From the NCBI RefSeq assembly GCF_051020955.1, contig NW_027477025.1:1-64000 (forward strand): a stretch of DNA of 64,000 nucleotides, in the 5' to 3' direction. The translations under genes were made by a program, and so were the position numbers. Below are positions 24,417 through 38,200 of the stretch, piece after piece (the stretch's first letter is position 1; every line of letters begins with the position of its first letter). The notes beneath the pieces were generated by a model. It did no database searches, was not told where the DNA came from, and saw only the letters and a list, made by a program, of their open reading frames with translations. Source of the DNA: Megalopta genalis. Taxonomy: Eukaryota > Arthropoda > Insecta > Hymenoptera > Halictidae.

Positions 24417-24654
24417 GCTTCAACTGGAAGCGAAACAAGCGAGTTAGCTTCTAATCCATGCGAAACGAATGATTTAGCTTCAAATACTTGCGATATAAAC
24501 GATATAGCTTCACATGCATGCGATACAAACGAGTTAGCTTCACATTCATTCGAAACACATGACTTAGGATCAAATCAATGCGAATTAGAAGGTTTAGCTT
24601 CAAATCCATGCGAAACAAATGATTTAGTTTCAAATACTAGCGATATGAATGATA
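23725..24654 (+). repeat. 930-bp tandem duplication, copy 1
   Basis: It matches 24655-25584 at offset 930 bp, exactly 31 monomers. Private marks are CAACTGGGAGCG (24031 and 24961), CTCAATGCCTAG or CACAATGCCTAG (24183 and 25113) and the TAA-bearing GATTAAGC (24411 and 25341). The duplication is repeated inside the 4,407-bp copy (28132-29991) and again near 37-38.9 kb. Confidence 0.87.
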
Positions 24655-25584
24655 TAGCTTCAACTGCATGCGAAACAATCGAGTTAGATTCAAATCCATG
24701 CGAAACACATGATTTATCTTCAAATCAATGCGAAGTAGAAGATTTAGCTTCAAATGCATGCGAAATAAATGATTTAGCTTCAAATACTTGCGATATAAAT
24801 GATTTAGCTTCAACTGCATGCGAAACATTCGAGTTAGATTCAAATTCATGCGAAACACATGATTTAGCATCAAATCAATGCGAAGAAGTAGGATTAGCCT
24901 TAAATCCATGCGAAACAAATGATTTAGCTTCAAATACTAGCGATATGAATGATATAGCTTCAACTGGGAGCGAAACAAGCGAGTTAGCTTCTAATCCATG
25001 CGAAACAAGTGATTTAGCTTCAAATACTTGCGATATAAACGATATAGCTTCAAACGCAAGCGAAACAAACGAGTTAGCTTCACAGTCATTCGAAACACAT
25101 GATTTAGCTTCAACACAATGCCTAGTAGATGGTTCAGCTTCAAATCCATGCGAAACAAATGATTCAGCTTCAAATACTAGCGATATGAATGATATAGCTT
25201 CAACTGGAAGCGAAACAAGCGAGTTAGATTCAAATCCATGCGAAACACATGATTTGTCTTCAAAGGAACACGAAGTAGAAGGTTTAGCTTCAAATCCATG
25301 TAAAAAAAATGATTTAACTTCAAATACTAGCGATATAAATGATTAAGCTTCAACTGGAAGCGAAACAAGCGAGTTAGCTTCTAATCCATGCGAAACGAAT
25401 GATTTAGCTTCAAATACTTGCGATATAAACGATATAGCTTCACATGCATGCGATACAAACGAGTTAGCTTCACATTCATTCGAAACACATGACTTAGGAT
25501 CACATCAATGCGAAGTAGAAGGTTTAGCTTCAAAACCATGCGAAACAAATGATTTAGTTTCAAATACTAGCGATATAAATGATA
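24655..25584 (+). repeat. 930-bp tandem duplication, copy 2
   Basis: This abuts 23725-24654 directly. It has acquired GAAGTAGGATTAGCC (24890) in place of GAAGAAGGTTTAGC (23960). The same change is present in the copies at 29290 and 38167, so it predates the larger duplications. Confidence 0.86.
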
Positions 25585-26786
25585 TAGCTTCAACTGGAAG
25601 CGAAACAATCGAGTTAGCTTCTAATCCATGCGAAACGAATGATTTAGCTTCAAATACTTGCGATATAAACGATATAGCTTCAAAAGCATGCGATACAAAC
25701 GAGTTAGCTTCACAGTCATTCGAAACACATGATTTAGCTTCAACTCAATGCCTAGTAGATGGTTCAGCTTCAAATCCATGCGAAACAAATGATTTAGCTT
25801 CAAATACTAGCGATATGAATGATATAGCTTCAACTGGAAGCGAAACAATCGAGTTAGCTTCAAATACATGCGAAATGCATGATTTAGCTTCAAATCAATG
25901 CGGAGAAGAAAGTTTAGCTTAAAATCCATGCGAAACAAATGATTTAGCTTCAAATACTTGCGATATAAATGATTAATATTCAACTGGACGCGAAACAAAC
26001 GAGATAGCTTCGAATCCATGCAAACCACATGATTTAGCTTCAAATCAATGCAGAATAGAAGGTTTAGCGTCAAATGCATGCGAATCATATGATATAGCTT
26101 CCAATCAATGCGAAGTAGTTAGTTTAGCTTCAAATCCATAAGAAACAAGTGATTTAGCTTCAAATACTTGCGATATAAATGGTTTAACTTCAACTAGATG
26201 CGAATCAAGCGAGTTAGCTTCTCATCCATGCGAAACAAATGATTTAGCTTCAAATACTTGCGATATGAATGATATAGCTTCAACTGGGAGCGAAACAAGC
26301 GAGTTAGCTTCTAATCCATGCGAAACAAGTGATTTAGCTTCAAATACTTGCGATATAAACGATATAGCTTCAAACGCAAGCGAAACAAACGAGTTAGCTT
26401 CACAGTCATTCGAAACACATGATTTTGCTTCAACTCAATGCCTAGTAGATTGTTCAGCTTCAAATCCATGCGAAACAAGTGATTCAGGTTCAAATACTAG
26501 CGATATGAATGATATAGCTTCAACTGGAAGCGAAACAAGCGAGTTAGCTTCAAATCCATGCGAAACACATGATTTGTCTTCAAAGGAACACGAAGTAGAA
26601 GGTTTAGCTTCAAATCCATGTAAAAAAAATGATTTAACTTCAAATACTAGCGATATAAATGATTAAGCTTCAACTGGAAGCGAAACAAGCGAGTTAGCTT
26701 CTAATCCATGCGAAACGAATGATTTAGCTTCAAATACTTGCGATATAAACGATATAGCTTCACATGCATGCGATACAAACGAGTTA

Positions 26787-29700
26787 GCTTCACATTCATT
26801 CGAAACACATGACTTAGGTTCAAATCAATGCTAAGTAGACGGTTTAACTTCAAAACGATGCGAAACAAATGATTTAGCTTCAAATACTTGCAATATAAAT
26901 GATTTAGCTTCAACTGCATGCGAAACAATCGAGTTAGATTCAAATCCATGCGAAACAAATGATTTATCTTCAAAGCAACGCGATGTAGAAGGTTTAGCTT
27001 CAAATCCATGCGAAACAAATGATTTTGCTTCAAATACTTGCGATATAATTGATTTAGATTCAACTGCATACGAAACAAACAAGCTAGATTCAAATCAATG
27101 CGAAAAACGAGATTTAGATTTAAATCAATGCCGAGTAAAAGTTTTAGCTTCAAATCCATGCGAAACAAATGATTTAGCTTCAAATACTTGCGATATAAAC
27201 GTTATAGCTTCAAATGCATGCGAAACAAACGAGTTAGCTTCACAGTCATTCGAAACACATGATTTATCTTCAAATCCATGCGAAGTAGAAGGTTTAGCTT
27301 CAAATCCATGCGAAACAAATGATTTACCTTCAAGTACTAGCGATATAAATGATTTAGCTTCATCTGGAAGCGAAACGAGCGAGTTAGCTTCTAATCCATG
27401 CGAGAAAAATGATTTAGATCAAATACTTGCGATATAAATGATTTAGATTCAACTGGAAGTGGAACAAGCGAGTTTGCTTCAAATCCATGCGAAACACATG
27501 ATTTATCTTCAAAGCAACGCGAAGTAGAAGGTTAGCTCCAAATCCATTCGAAACAAATGATTTAGCTTCAAATACTTGCGATATAAATGATTTAGCATCA
27601 ACTGCATGCGAAACAATCGAGTTAGATTCAAATCCATGCGAAACACATGATTTATCTTCAAATCAATACGAAGTAGAAGATTTAGCTTCAAATGCATGCG
27701 AAATAAATGATTTAGCTTCAAATACTTGCGTTATAAATGATTTAGCTTCAACTGCATGCGATACATTCGAGTTAGATTCAAATCCATGCGAAACACATGA
27801 TTTATCTACAAAGCAACGCGAAGTAGAAGGTTTAGCTGCAAATCCATGCGAGAAAATGATTTAGCTTCAAATACTTGCGATATAAATGATTTAGCTTCAA
27901 TTGGAAGCGATACAAGCGAGTTAGCTTCTAATCCATGCGAAAAAAAAGATTTAGCTTTAAATACTTGCGATATAAACGATATAGCTTCAAATGCATGCCA
28001 AACAAACGAGTTAGCTTCACATTCATTCGAAACACATGATTTAGCTTCAAATCAATGCGAAGAAGAAGGTTTAGCTTCAAATCCATTCGAAATAAATGAT
28101 TTAGCTTCAAATACTTGCGATATAAATGATTTAGCATCAACTGCATGCGAAACAATCGAGTTAGATTCAAATTCATGCGAAACACATGATTTATCTTCAA
28201 ATCAATGCGAAGTAGAAGATTTAGCTTCAAATGCATGCGAAATAAATGATTTAGCTTCAAATACTTGCGATATAAATGATTTAGCTTCAACTGCATGCGA
28301 AACATTCGAGTTAGATTCAAATCCATGCGAAACACATGATTTAGCATCAAATCAATGCGAAGAAGAAGGTTTAGCTTCAAATCCATGCGAAACAAATGAT
28401 TTAGCTTCAAATACTAGCGATATGAATGATATAGCTTCAACTGGGAGCGAAACAAGCGAGTTAGCTTCTAATCCATGCGAAACAAGTGATTTAGCTTCAA
28501 ATACTTGCGATATAAACGATATAGCTTCAAACGCAAGCGAAACAAACGAGTTAGCTTCACAGTCATTCGAAACACATGATTTAGCTTCAACTCAATGCCT
28601 AGTAGATGGTTCAGCTTCAAATCCATGCGAAACAAATGATTCAGCTTCAAATACTAGCGATATGAATGATATAGCTTCAACTGGAAGCGAAACAAGCGAG
28701 TTAGATTCAAATCCATGCGAAACACATGATTTGTCTTCAAAGGAACACGAAGTAGAAGGTTTAGCTTCAAATCCATGTAAAAAAAATGATTTAACTTCAA
28801 ATACTAGCGATATAAATGATTAAGCTTCAACTGGAAGCGAAACAAGCGAGTTAGCTTCTAATCCATGCGAAACGAATGATTTAGCTTCAAATACTTGCGA
28901 TATAAACGATATAGCTTCACATGCATGCGATACAAACGAGTTAGCTTCACATTCATTCGAAACACATGACTTAGGATCAAATCAATGCGAAGTAGAAGGT
29001 TTAGCTTCAAATCCATGCGAAACAAATGATTTAGTTTCAAATACTAGCGATATGAATGATATAGCTTCAACTGCATGCGAAACAATCGAGTTAGATTCAA
29101 ATCCATGCGAAACACATGATTTATCTTCAAATCAATGCGAAGTAGAAGATTTAGCTTCAAATGCATGCGAAATAAATGATTTAGCTTCAAATACTTGCGA
29201 TATAAATGATTTAGCTTCAACTGCATGCGAAACATTCGAGTTAGATTCAAATTCATGCGAAACACATGATTTAGCATCAAATCAATGCGAAGAAGTAGGA
29301 TTAGCCTTAAATCCATGCGAAACAAATGATTTAGCTTCAAATACTAGCGATATGAATGATATAGCTTCAACTGGGAGCGAAACAAGCGAGTTAGCTTCTA
29401 ATCCATGCGAAACAAGTGATTTAGCTTCAAATACTTCCGATATAAACGATATAGCTTCAAACGCAAGCGAAACAAACGAGTTAGCTTCACAGTCATTCGA
29501 AACACATGATTTAGCTTCAACTCAATGCCTAGTAGATTGTTCAGCTTCAAATCCATGCGAAACAAATGATTCAGGTTCAAATACTAGCGATATGAATGAT
29601 ATAGCTTCAACTGGAAGCGAAACAAGCGAGTTAGCTTCAAATCCATGCGAAACACATGATTTGTCTTCAAAGGAACACGAAGTAGAAGGTTTAGCTTCAA

Positions 29701-30669
29701 ATCCATGTAAAAAAAATGATTTAACTTCAAATACTAGCGCTATAAATGATTAAGCTTCAACTGGAAGCGAAACAAGCGAGTTAGCTTCTAATCCATGCGA
29801 AACGAATGATTTAGCTTCAAATACTTGCGATATAAACGATATAGCTTCACATGCATGCGATACAAACGAGTTAGCTTCACATTCATTCGAAACACATGAC
29901 TTAGGATCAAATCAATGCGAAGTAGAAGGTTTAGCTTCAAAACCATGCGAAACAAATGATTTAGTTTCAAATACTAGCGATATAAATGATATAGCTTCAA
30001 CTGGAAGCGAAACAAGCGAGTTAGATTCTAATCCATGCGAAACAAATGATTTAGTTTCAAATACTTGCGATATAAACGATATAGCTTCAAAAGCATGCGA
30101 TACAAACGAGTTAGCTTCACAGTCATTCGAAACACATGATTTAGCTTCAACTCAATGCCTAGTAGATGGTTCAGCTTCAAATCCATGCGAAACAAATGAT
30201 TTAGCTTCAAATACTAGCGATATGAATGATATAGCTTCAACTGGAAGCGAAACAATCGAGTTAGCTTCAAATACATGCGAAATGCATGATTTAGCTTCAA
30301 ATCAATGCGGAGAAGAAAGTTTAGCTTAAAATCCATGCGAAACAAATGATTTAGCTTCAAATACTTGCGATATAAATGATTAATATTCAACTGGACGCGT
30401 AACAAACGAGTTAGCTTCGAATCCATGCAAACCACATGATTTAGCTTCAAATCAATGCAGAATAGAAGGTTTAGCGTCAAATGCATGCGAATCATATGAT
30501 ATAGCTTCCAATCAATGCGAAGTAGTTAGTTTAGCTTCAAATCCATAAGAAACAAATGATTTAGCTTCAAATACTTGCGATATAAATGATTTAACTTCAA
30601 CTAGATGCGAATCAAGCGAGTTAGCTTCTCATCCATGCGAAACAAATGATTTAGCTTCAAATACTTGCG
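26787..30669 (+). repeat. 4,407-bp period duplication, copy 2
   Basis: This is the partner of 22380-26262. It lies wholly inside the first copy of the larger duplication starting at 26255, and is repeated again near 35.8-39.5 kb. Some 3.9-kb sequence is therefore present three times between 22 and 40 kb. Confidence 0.9.
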
Positions 30670-31015
30670 ATATAAATGACTTAGCTCCAATTGGGAGCGA
30701 AACAGGCGAGTTAGCTTCAAATCCGTGCGAAACAAATAATTTAGCTTCAAATCAATGCGGAGAAGAAAGATTAGCTTCAAATAAATGCGAAACAAATGAT
30801 TTAGATTCAAATACTTGCGATATAAATGATTTAACTTCAACTAGATGCGAAACATGCGAGTTAGCTTCAAATCCAAGCGAAACAAATGATTTTACTTCAA
30901 ATACTTGCGATATAAATGATTTAGTTTCAACTGCATGCGAAACAAACAAGTTAGATTCAAATCCATGCGAAAAACGAGATTTTGATTTAAATCAATGCGG
31001 AGTAGTATTTTTAGC

Positions 31016-32428
31016 TACAAATCCATGCGAAACAAATGATTTAGCAACAAATACTTGCGATATATATGACTTAGCTCCCCTTGGGAGCGAAACAGTCGAG
31101 TTAGCTTCAAATCCGTGCGAAACAAATAATTTAGCTTCAAATCAATGCGGAGTAGAAGGTTTAGCTTTAACTGCATACGAAACACATGATATAGCTTCAA
31201 ATCAATGCGGAGTAGAAGGTTTAGTTTGTAATCCATGCGAAACAAATGATTTAGGTTCAAATACATGTCATATAAATAATATAGCTTCAAATGCATGCGA
31301 AACCGTTGAGTAAGCTTCAAATCCATGCGATACACATGACTTAGCTTCAAATCAATGTGGAGTAGAACGTTTAGCTTCATATCCATGCGAACCAAATAAT
31401 TTAGCTTCAAATACTTGCGATATAAATGATTGATATTCAACTGGACGCGAAACAAACGAGTTAGCTTCGAATCCATGCAAACCACATGATTTAGCTTCAA
31501 ATCAATGCAGAATAGAAGGTTTAGCGTCAAATGCATGCGAATCATATGATATAGCTTCCAATCAATGCGAAGTAGTTGGTTTACCTTCAAATCCATAAGA
31601 AACAAATGATTTAGCAACAAATACTTGCGACATAAATGATTTATCTTCAACTGGATGCGAAACAAGCGAGTTAGCTTCATGTCCATGCGAAGCACATGAT
31701 TTATCTTCAAAGCAATGCGAAGTAGAAGGTTTACCTTCAAATCCATGCGAAACAAATGATTTAGCTTCAAATACTTGCGATATAAATGATTTAACTTCAA
31801 CTAGATGCGAATCAAGCGAGTTAGCTTCTCATCCATGCGAAACAAATGATTTAGCTTCAAATACTTGCGATATAAATGACTTAGCTCCAATTGGGAGCGA
31901 AACAGGCGAGTTAGCTTCAAATCCGTGCGAAACAAATAATTTAGCTTCAAATCAATGCGGAGAAGAAAAGATTAGCTTCAAATAAATGCGAAACTAATGA
32001 TTTAGCTTCAAATACCAGCGATATAAATGATTTAGCTCCAACTGGAAGCGAAACATGCGAGTTAGCTTCAAATCCATGCGAACCAAATGATTCAGCTTCA
32101 AATACTTGCGATATAAATGATTTAGCATTAACTGGAAGCGAAACAAGCGAGTTAGCTTCAAATCCATGCGAAACACATGATTTGTCTTCAAAGGAATACG
32201 AAGTAGAAGGTTTAGCTTCAAATCCATGTAAAACAAATGATTTAACTTCAAATACTAGCGATATAAATGATTAAGTTTCAACTGGAAGCGAAACAAGCGA
32301 GTTAGCTTCTAATCCATGCGAAACGAATGATTTAGCTTCAAATACTTGCGATATAAACGATATAGCTTCAAATGCATGCGGAACAAACGAGTTAGCTTCA
32401 CATTCATTCGAAACACATGATTTAGCTT
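31016..32428 (+). repeat. 1,831-bp period duplication, copy 1
   Basis: It matches 32847-34259 at offset 1,831. Distinctive shared marks are TAGCTCCCCTTGGGAGCG (31071 and 32902), TACATGTCATATAAATAATA (31262 and 33093), GAAACCGTTGAGTAAGC (31299 and 33130), AAATGATTGATATTC (31424 and 33255) and the inserted base in AGAAAAGATTAGC (31967 and 33797). The pair recurs within the second 8-kb copy at about 40032-41244 and 41682-42861, so it is older than the 8-kb duplication. Confidence 0.88.
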
Positions 32429-32846
32429 CAAATCAATGCGAAGTAGAAGGTTTAGCTTCAAATCCATGCGAAACAAATGATTTAGTTTCAAATACTAGCG
32501 ATATAAATGATATAGCTTCAACTGGAAGCGAAACAAGCGAGTTAGATTCTAATCCATGCGAAACAAATGATTTAGTTTCAAATACTTGCGATATAAACGA
32601 TATAGCTTCATAAGCATGCGATACAAATGAGTTAGCTTCACAGTCATTCGAAACACATGATTTAGCTTCAACTCAATGCCTAGTAGATGGTTCAGCTTCA
32701 AATCCATGCGAAACAAATGATTTAGCTTCAAATACTACCGATATGAATGATATAGCTTCAAGTGGAAGCGAAACAATCGAGTTAGCTTCAAATACATGCG
32801 AAATGCATGATTTAGGTTCAAATCAATGCGGAGAAGAAAGTTTAGC

Positions 32847-34259
32847 TTAAAATCCATGCGAAACAAATGATTTAGCAACAAATACTTGCGATATATATGA
32901 CTTAGCTCCCCTTGGGAGCGAAACAGTCGAGTTAGCTTCAAATCCGTGCGAAACAAATAATTTAGCTTCAAATCAATGCGGAGTAGAAGGTTTAGCTTTA
33001 ACTGCATACGAAACACATGATATAGCTTCAAATCAATGCGGAGTAGAAGGTTTAGTTTGTAATCCATGCGAAACAAATGATTTAGGTTCAAATACATGTC
33101 ATATAAATAATATAGCTTCAAATGCATGCGAAACCGTTGAGTAAGCTTCAAATCCATGCGATTCACATGACTTAGCTTCAAATCAATGTGGAGTAGAACG
33201 TTTAGCTTCATATCCATGCGAACCAAATAATTTAGCTTCAAATACTTGCGATATAAATGATTGATATTCAACTGGACGCGAAACAAACGAGTTAGCTTCG
33301 AATCCATGCAAACCACATGATTTAGCTTCAAATCGATGCAGAATAGAAGGTTTAGCGTCAAATGCATGCGAATCATATGATATAGCTTCCAATCAATGCG
33401 AAGTAGTTGGTTTAGCTTCAAATCCATAAGAAACAAATGATTTAGCAACAAATACTTGCGACATAAATGATTTATCTTCAACTGGATGCGAAACAAGCGA
33501 GTTAGCTTCATGTCCATGCGAAGCACATGATTTATCTTCAAAGCAATGCGAAGTAGAAGGTTTACCTTCAAATCCATGCGAAACAAATGATTTAGCTTCA
33601 AATACTTGCGATATAAATGATTTAACTTCAACTAGATGCGAATCAAGCGAGTTAGCTTCTCATCCATGCGAAACAAATGATTTAGCTTCAAATACTTGCG
33701 ATATAAATGACTTAGCTCCAATTGGGAGCGAAACAGGCGAGTTAGATTCAAATCCGTGCGAAACAAATAATTTAGCTTCAAATCAATGCGGAGAAGAAAA
33801 GATTAGCTTCAAATAAATGCGAAACTAATGATTTAGCTTCAAATACCAGCGATATAAATGATTTAGCTCCAACTGGAAGCGAAACATGCGAGTTAGCTTC
33901 AAATCCATGCGAACCAAATGATTCAGCTTCAAATACTTGCGATATAAATGATTTAGCATTAACTGGAAGCGAAACAAGCGAGTTAGCTTCAAATCCATGC
34001 GAAACACATGATTTGTCTTCAAAGGAATACGAAGTAGAAGGTTTAGCTTCAAATCCATGTAAAACAAATGATTTAACTTCAAATACTAGCGATATAAATG
34101 ATTAAGCTTCAACTGGAAGCGAAACAAGCGAGTTAGCTTCTAATCCATGCGAAACGAATGATTTAGCTTCAAATACTTGCGATATAAACGATATAGCTTC
34201 AAATGCATGCGGAACAAACGAGTTAGCTTCACATTCATTCGAAACACATGATTTAGATT
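32847..34259 (+). repeat. 1,831-bp period duplication, copy 2
   Basis: This is the partner of 31016-32428. It differs at single bases, for example CGATTCACATG at 33158 against CGATACACATG. The 418 bp between the copies (32429-32846) holds CATAAGCATGCG, a TAA stop in the repeat frame that recurs at 41426. Confidence 0.87.
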
Positions 34260-34997
34260 CAAATCCATGCGAAGTAGTAGATTTAGCTTCAAATCCATGC
34301 GAAACAAATGATTTAACTTCAAATACTTGCGATATAAATGATTTAGCTTCAACTGGAAGTGAAACAAGCGAGTTAGCTTCACATCATGCGAAACAAATGA
34401 TTTACCTTCAAATACTTGCGATATAAATGATTTAGCTTTAACTGGAAGCGAAACAAGCGAGTTAGCTTATAATTCATGCGAAACAGACGAGTTAGATTCA
34501 CATTAATTCGAGACACATGGTTTAGCCTCAAATCAATGCGAGGTAGAAGATTTATCTTCAAATCCATGCGACACAAATGATTTAGCTTCAAATACTTGCG
34601 ATATAAACGATATATTTTCAAATGCATGCGAAACAAACGAGTTAGCTTCACAGTCATTCGAAACACATGATTTAGCTTCAAATCAATGAGAAGTAGAATG
34701 TTTAGCTTCAAATCCATGCGAAACAAATGATTTAGCTTCAAATACCAGCGATATAAATGATTTAGCTTCAACTGGAGGCGAAACAAGCGAGTTAGCTTCA
34801 CATCCATGCGAAACAAATGATTTAGATCCAAGTACTTGCGATGTAAACGATATAGCATCAAATGCATGCGAAACAAACGAGTTAGCTCACATTCATTCGA
34901 AACACATGATTTAGCTTCAAATCTACTCGAAGTAGAAGATTTAGCTTCAAATCCATGCGAAACAAATGATTTAGCTTCAAATACTTGCGATATAAAC

Positions 34998-35281
34998 GAT
35001 ATAGCTTCAAATGCATCCGATACAAACGAGTTAGCTTCACATTCATTCGAAACACATGATTTAGCTTCAAATCAATGCGAAGTAGAAGATTTAGCTTCAA
35101 ATGCATGCGAAATAAATGATTTAGCTTCAAATACTTGCGATATAAATGATTTAGCTTCAACTGCATGCGAAACATTCGAGTTAGATTCAAATTCATGCGA
35201 AACACATGATTTAGCATCAAATCAATGCGAAGAAGAAGGATTAGCCTTAAATCCATGCGAAACAAATGATTTAGCTTCAAA
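34998..35281 (+). repeat. Mosaic junction between the two 8-kb copies
   Basis: This spacer belongs to neither 8-kb copy. From about 35051 it matches 29111 onward at offset 5,940 and continues into the start of copy 2, where the best match switches to 26255 onward (both carry ACAAGTGATTCAGG and GATTGTTCAGC). The join is what unequal exchange between two related positions in the array would leave. Confidence 0.7.
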
Positions 35282-38200
35282 TACTAGCGATATGAATGAT
35301 ATAGCTTCAACTGGGAGCGAAACAAGCGAGTTAGCTTCTAATCCATGCGAAACAAGTGATTTAGCTTCAAATACTTGCGATATAAACGATATAGCTTCAA
35401 ACGCAAGCGAAACAAACGAGTTAGCTTCACAGTCGTTCGAAACACATGATTTAGCTTCAACTCAATGCCTAGTAGATTGTTCAGCTTCAAATCCATGCGA
35501 AACAAGTGATTCAGGTTCAAATACTAGCGATATGAATGATATAGCTTCAACTGGAAGCGAAACAAGCGAGTTAGCTTCAAATCCATGCGAAACACATGAT
35601 TTGTCTTCAAAGGAACACGAAGTAGAAGGTTTAGCTTCAAATCCATGTAAAAAAAATGATTTAACTTCAAATACTAGCGATATAAATGATTAAGCTTCAA
35701 CTGGAAGCGAAACAAGCGAGTTAGCTTCTAATCCATGCGAAACGAATGATTTAGCTTCAAATACTTGCGATATAAACGATATAGCTTCACATGCATGCGA
35801 TACAAACGAGTTAGCTTCACATTCATTCGAAACACATGACTTAGGTTCAAATCAATGCTAAGTAGACGGTTTAACTTCAAAACGATGCGAAACAAATGAT
35901 TTAGCTTCAAATACTTGCAATATAAATGATTTAGCTTCAACTGCATGCGAAACAATCGAGTTAGATTCAAATCCATGCGAAACACATGATTTATCTTCAA
36001 AGCAACGCGATGTAGAAGGTTTAGCTTCAAATCCATGCGAAACAAATGATTTTGCTTCAAATACTTGCGATATAATTGATTTAGATTCAACTGCATACGA
36101 AACAAACAAGCTAGATTCAAATCAATGCGAAAAACGAGATTTAGATTTAAATCAATGCCGAGTAAAAGTTTTAGCTTCAAATCCATGCGAAACAAATGAT
36201 TTAGCTTCAAATACTTGCGATATAAACGTTATAGCTTCAAATGCATGCGAAACAAACGAGTTAGCTTCACAGTCATTCGAAACACATGATTTATCTTCAA
36301 ATCCATGCGAAGTAGAAGGTTTAGCTTCAAATCCATGCGAAACAAATGATTTACCTTCAAGTACTAGCGATATAAATGATTTAGCTTCATCTGGAAGCGA
36401 AACGAGCGAGTTAGCTTCTAATCCATGCGAGAAAAATGATTTAGATCAAATACTTGCGATATAAATGATTTAGATTCAACTGGAAGTGGAACAAGCGAGT
36501 TTGCTTCAAATCCATGCGAAACACATGATTTATCTTCAAAGCAACGCGAAGTAGAAGGTTAGCTCCAAATCCATTCGAAACAAATGATTTAGCTTCAAAT
36601 ACTTGCGATATAAATGATTTAGCATCAACTGCATGCGAAACAATCGAGTTAGATTCAAATCCATGCGAAACACATGATTTATCTTCAAATCAATACGAAG
36701 TAGAAGATTTAGCTTCAAATGCATGCGAAATAAATGATTTAGCTTCAAATACTTGCGTTATAAATGATTTAGCTTCAACTGCATGCGATACATTCGAGTT
36801 AGATTCAAATCCATGCGAAACACATGATTTATCTACAAAGCAACGCGAAGTAGAAGGTTTAGCTGCAAATCCATGCGAGAAAATGATTTAGCTTCAAATA
36901 CTTGCGATATAAATGATTTAGCTTCAATTGGAAGCGATACAAGCGAGTTAGCTTCTAATCCATGCGAAAAAAAAGATTTAGCTTTAAATACTTGCGATAT
37001 AAACGATATAGCTTCAAATGCATGCCAAACAAACGAGTTAGCTTCACATTCATTCGAAACACATGATTTAGCTTCAAATCAATGCGAAGAAGAAGGTTTA
37101 GCTTCAAATCCATTCGAAATAAATGATTTAGCTTCAAATACTTGCGATATAAATGATTTAGCTTCAACTGCATGCGAAACATTCGAGTTAGATTCAAATC
37201 CATGCGAAACACATGATTTAGCATCAAATCAATGCGAAGAAGAAGGTTTAGCTTCAAATCCATGCGAAACAAATGATTTAGCTTCAAATACTAGCGATAT
37301 GAATGATATAGCTTCAACTGGGAGCGAAACAAGCGAGTTAGCTTCTAATCCATGCGAAACAAGTGATTTAGCTTCAAATACTTGCGATATAAACGATATA
37401 GCTTCAAACGCAAGCGAAACAAACGAGTTAGCTTCACAGTCATTCGAAACACATGATTTAGCTTCAACTCAATGCCTAGTAGATGGTTCAGCTTCAAATC
37501 CATGCGAAACAAATGATTCAGCTTCAAATACTAGCGATATGAATGATATAGCTTCAACTGGAAGCGAAACAAGCGAGTTAGATTCAAATCCATGCGAAAC
37601 ACATGATTTGTCTTCAAAGGAACACGAAGTAGAAGGTTTAGCTTCAAATCCATGTAAAAAAAATGATTTAACTTCAAATACTAGCGATATAAATGATTAA
37701 GCTTCAACTGGAAGCGAAACAAGCGAGTTAGCTTCTAATCCATGCGAAACGAATGATTTAGCTTCAAATACTTGCGATATAAACGATATAGCTTCACATG
37801 CATGCGATACAAACGAGTTAGCTTCACATTCATTCGAAACACATGACTTAGGATCAAATCAATGCGAAGTAGAAGGTTTAGCTTCAAATCCATGCGAAAC
37901 AAATGATTTAGTTTCAAATACTAGCGATATGAATGATATAGCTTCAACTGCATGCGAAACAATCGAGTTAGATTCAAATCCATGCGAAACACATGATTTA
38001 TCTTCAAATCAATGCGAAGTAGAAGATTTAGCTTCAAATGCATGCGAAATAAATGATTTAGCTTCAAATACTTGCGATATAAATGATTTAGCTTCAACTG
38101 CATGCGAAACATTCGAGTTAGATTCAAATTCATGCGAAACACATGATTTAGCATCAAATCAATGCGAAGAAGTAGGATTAGCCTTAAATCCATGCGAAAC

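Larger units (their letters stand above)
22380..26262 (+). repeat. 4,407-bp period duplication, copy 1
   Basis: A 3.88-kb stretch matches 26787-30669 at a constant offset of 4,407 bp. Marks shared by both include ATGCTAAGTAGACGG (22422 and 26829), CTCAATGCCTAGTAGATGG (24183 and 28590), AGAAAGTTTAGCTTAAAATC (25907 and 30314) and CAATGCGAAGTAGTTAG (26106 and 30513). Differences are sparse point changes such as GAATTAGAAGG at 24582 against GAAGTAGAAGG. The copies diverge at about 26,262, where one continues CGATATGAATG and the other CGATATAAATGACTT. Confidence 0.9.
26255..34997 (+). repeat. 8.7-kb duplication, copy 1
   Basis: It matches 35282-43573. The offset is 9,027 bp at first and changes stepwise to 8,877, 9,026, 8,816 and 8,576. 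The steps are a loss of 150 bp, a gain of 150 bp with one single-base loss, a loss of 210 bp and a loss of 240 bp in the second copy. All the large steps are whole numbers of 30-bp monomers. The two ends of the match diverge at 34997 and 43573 (AACGATATAG against AATGATTTAG). Confidence 0.9.

Noticed and set aside
31071..31088. Rho-independent terminator or small-RNA hairpin at CTCCCCTTGGGAG
   Set aside because: The stem is short, there is no U-run after it, and it lies within an ordinary monomer of a eukaryotic-type array; noted only as a near-palindrome.
34836..35693. Gene start with a distinct N-terminus (MRCKRYSIKCMRNKR), repeated at 43412
   Set aside because: These residues are another frame of ordinary monomers, joined to the repeat frame by the 1-nt loss in GTTAGCTCACATTC; the second case is its duplicated copy.
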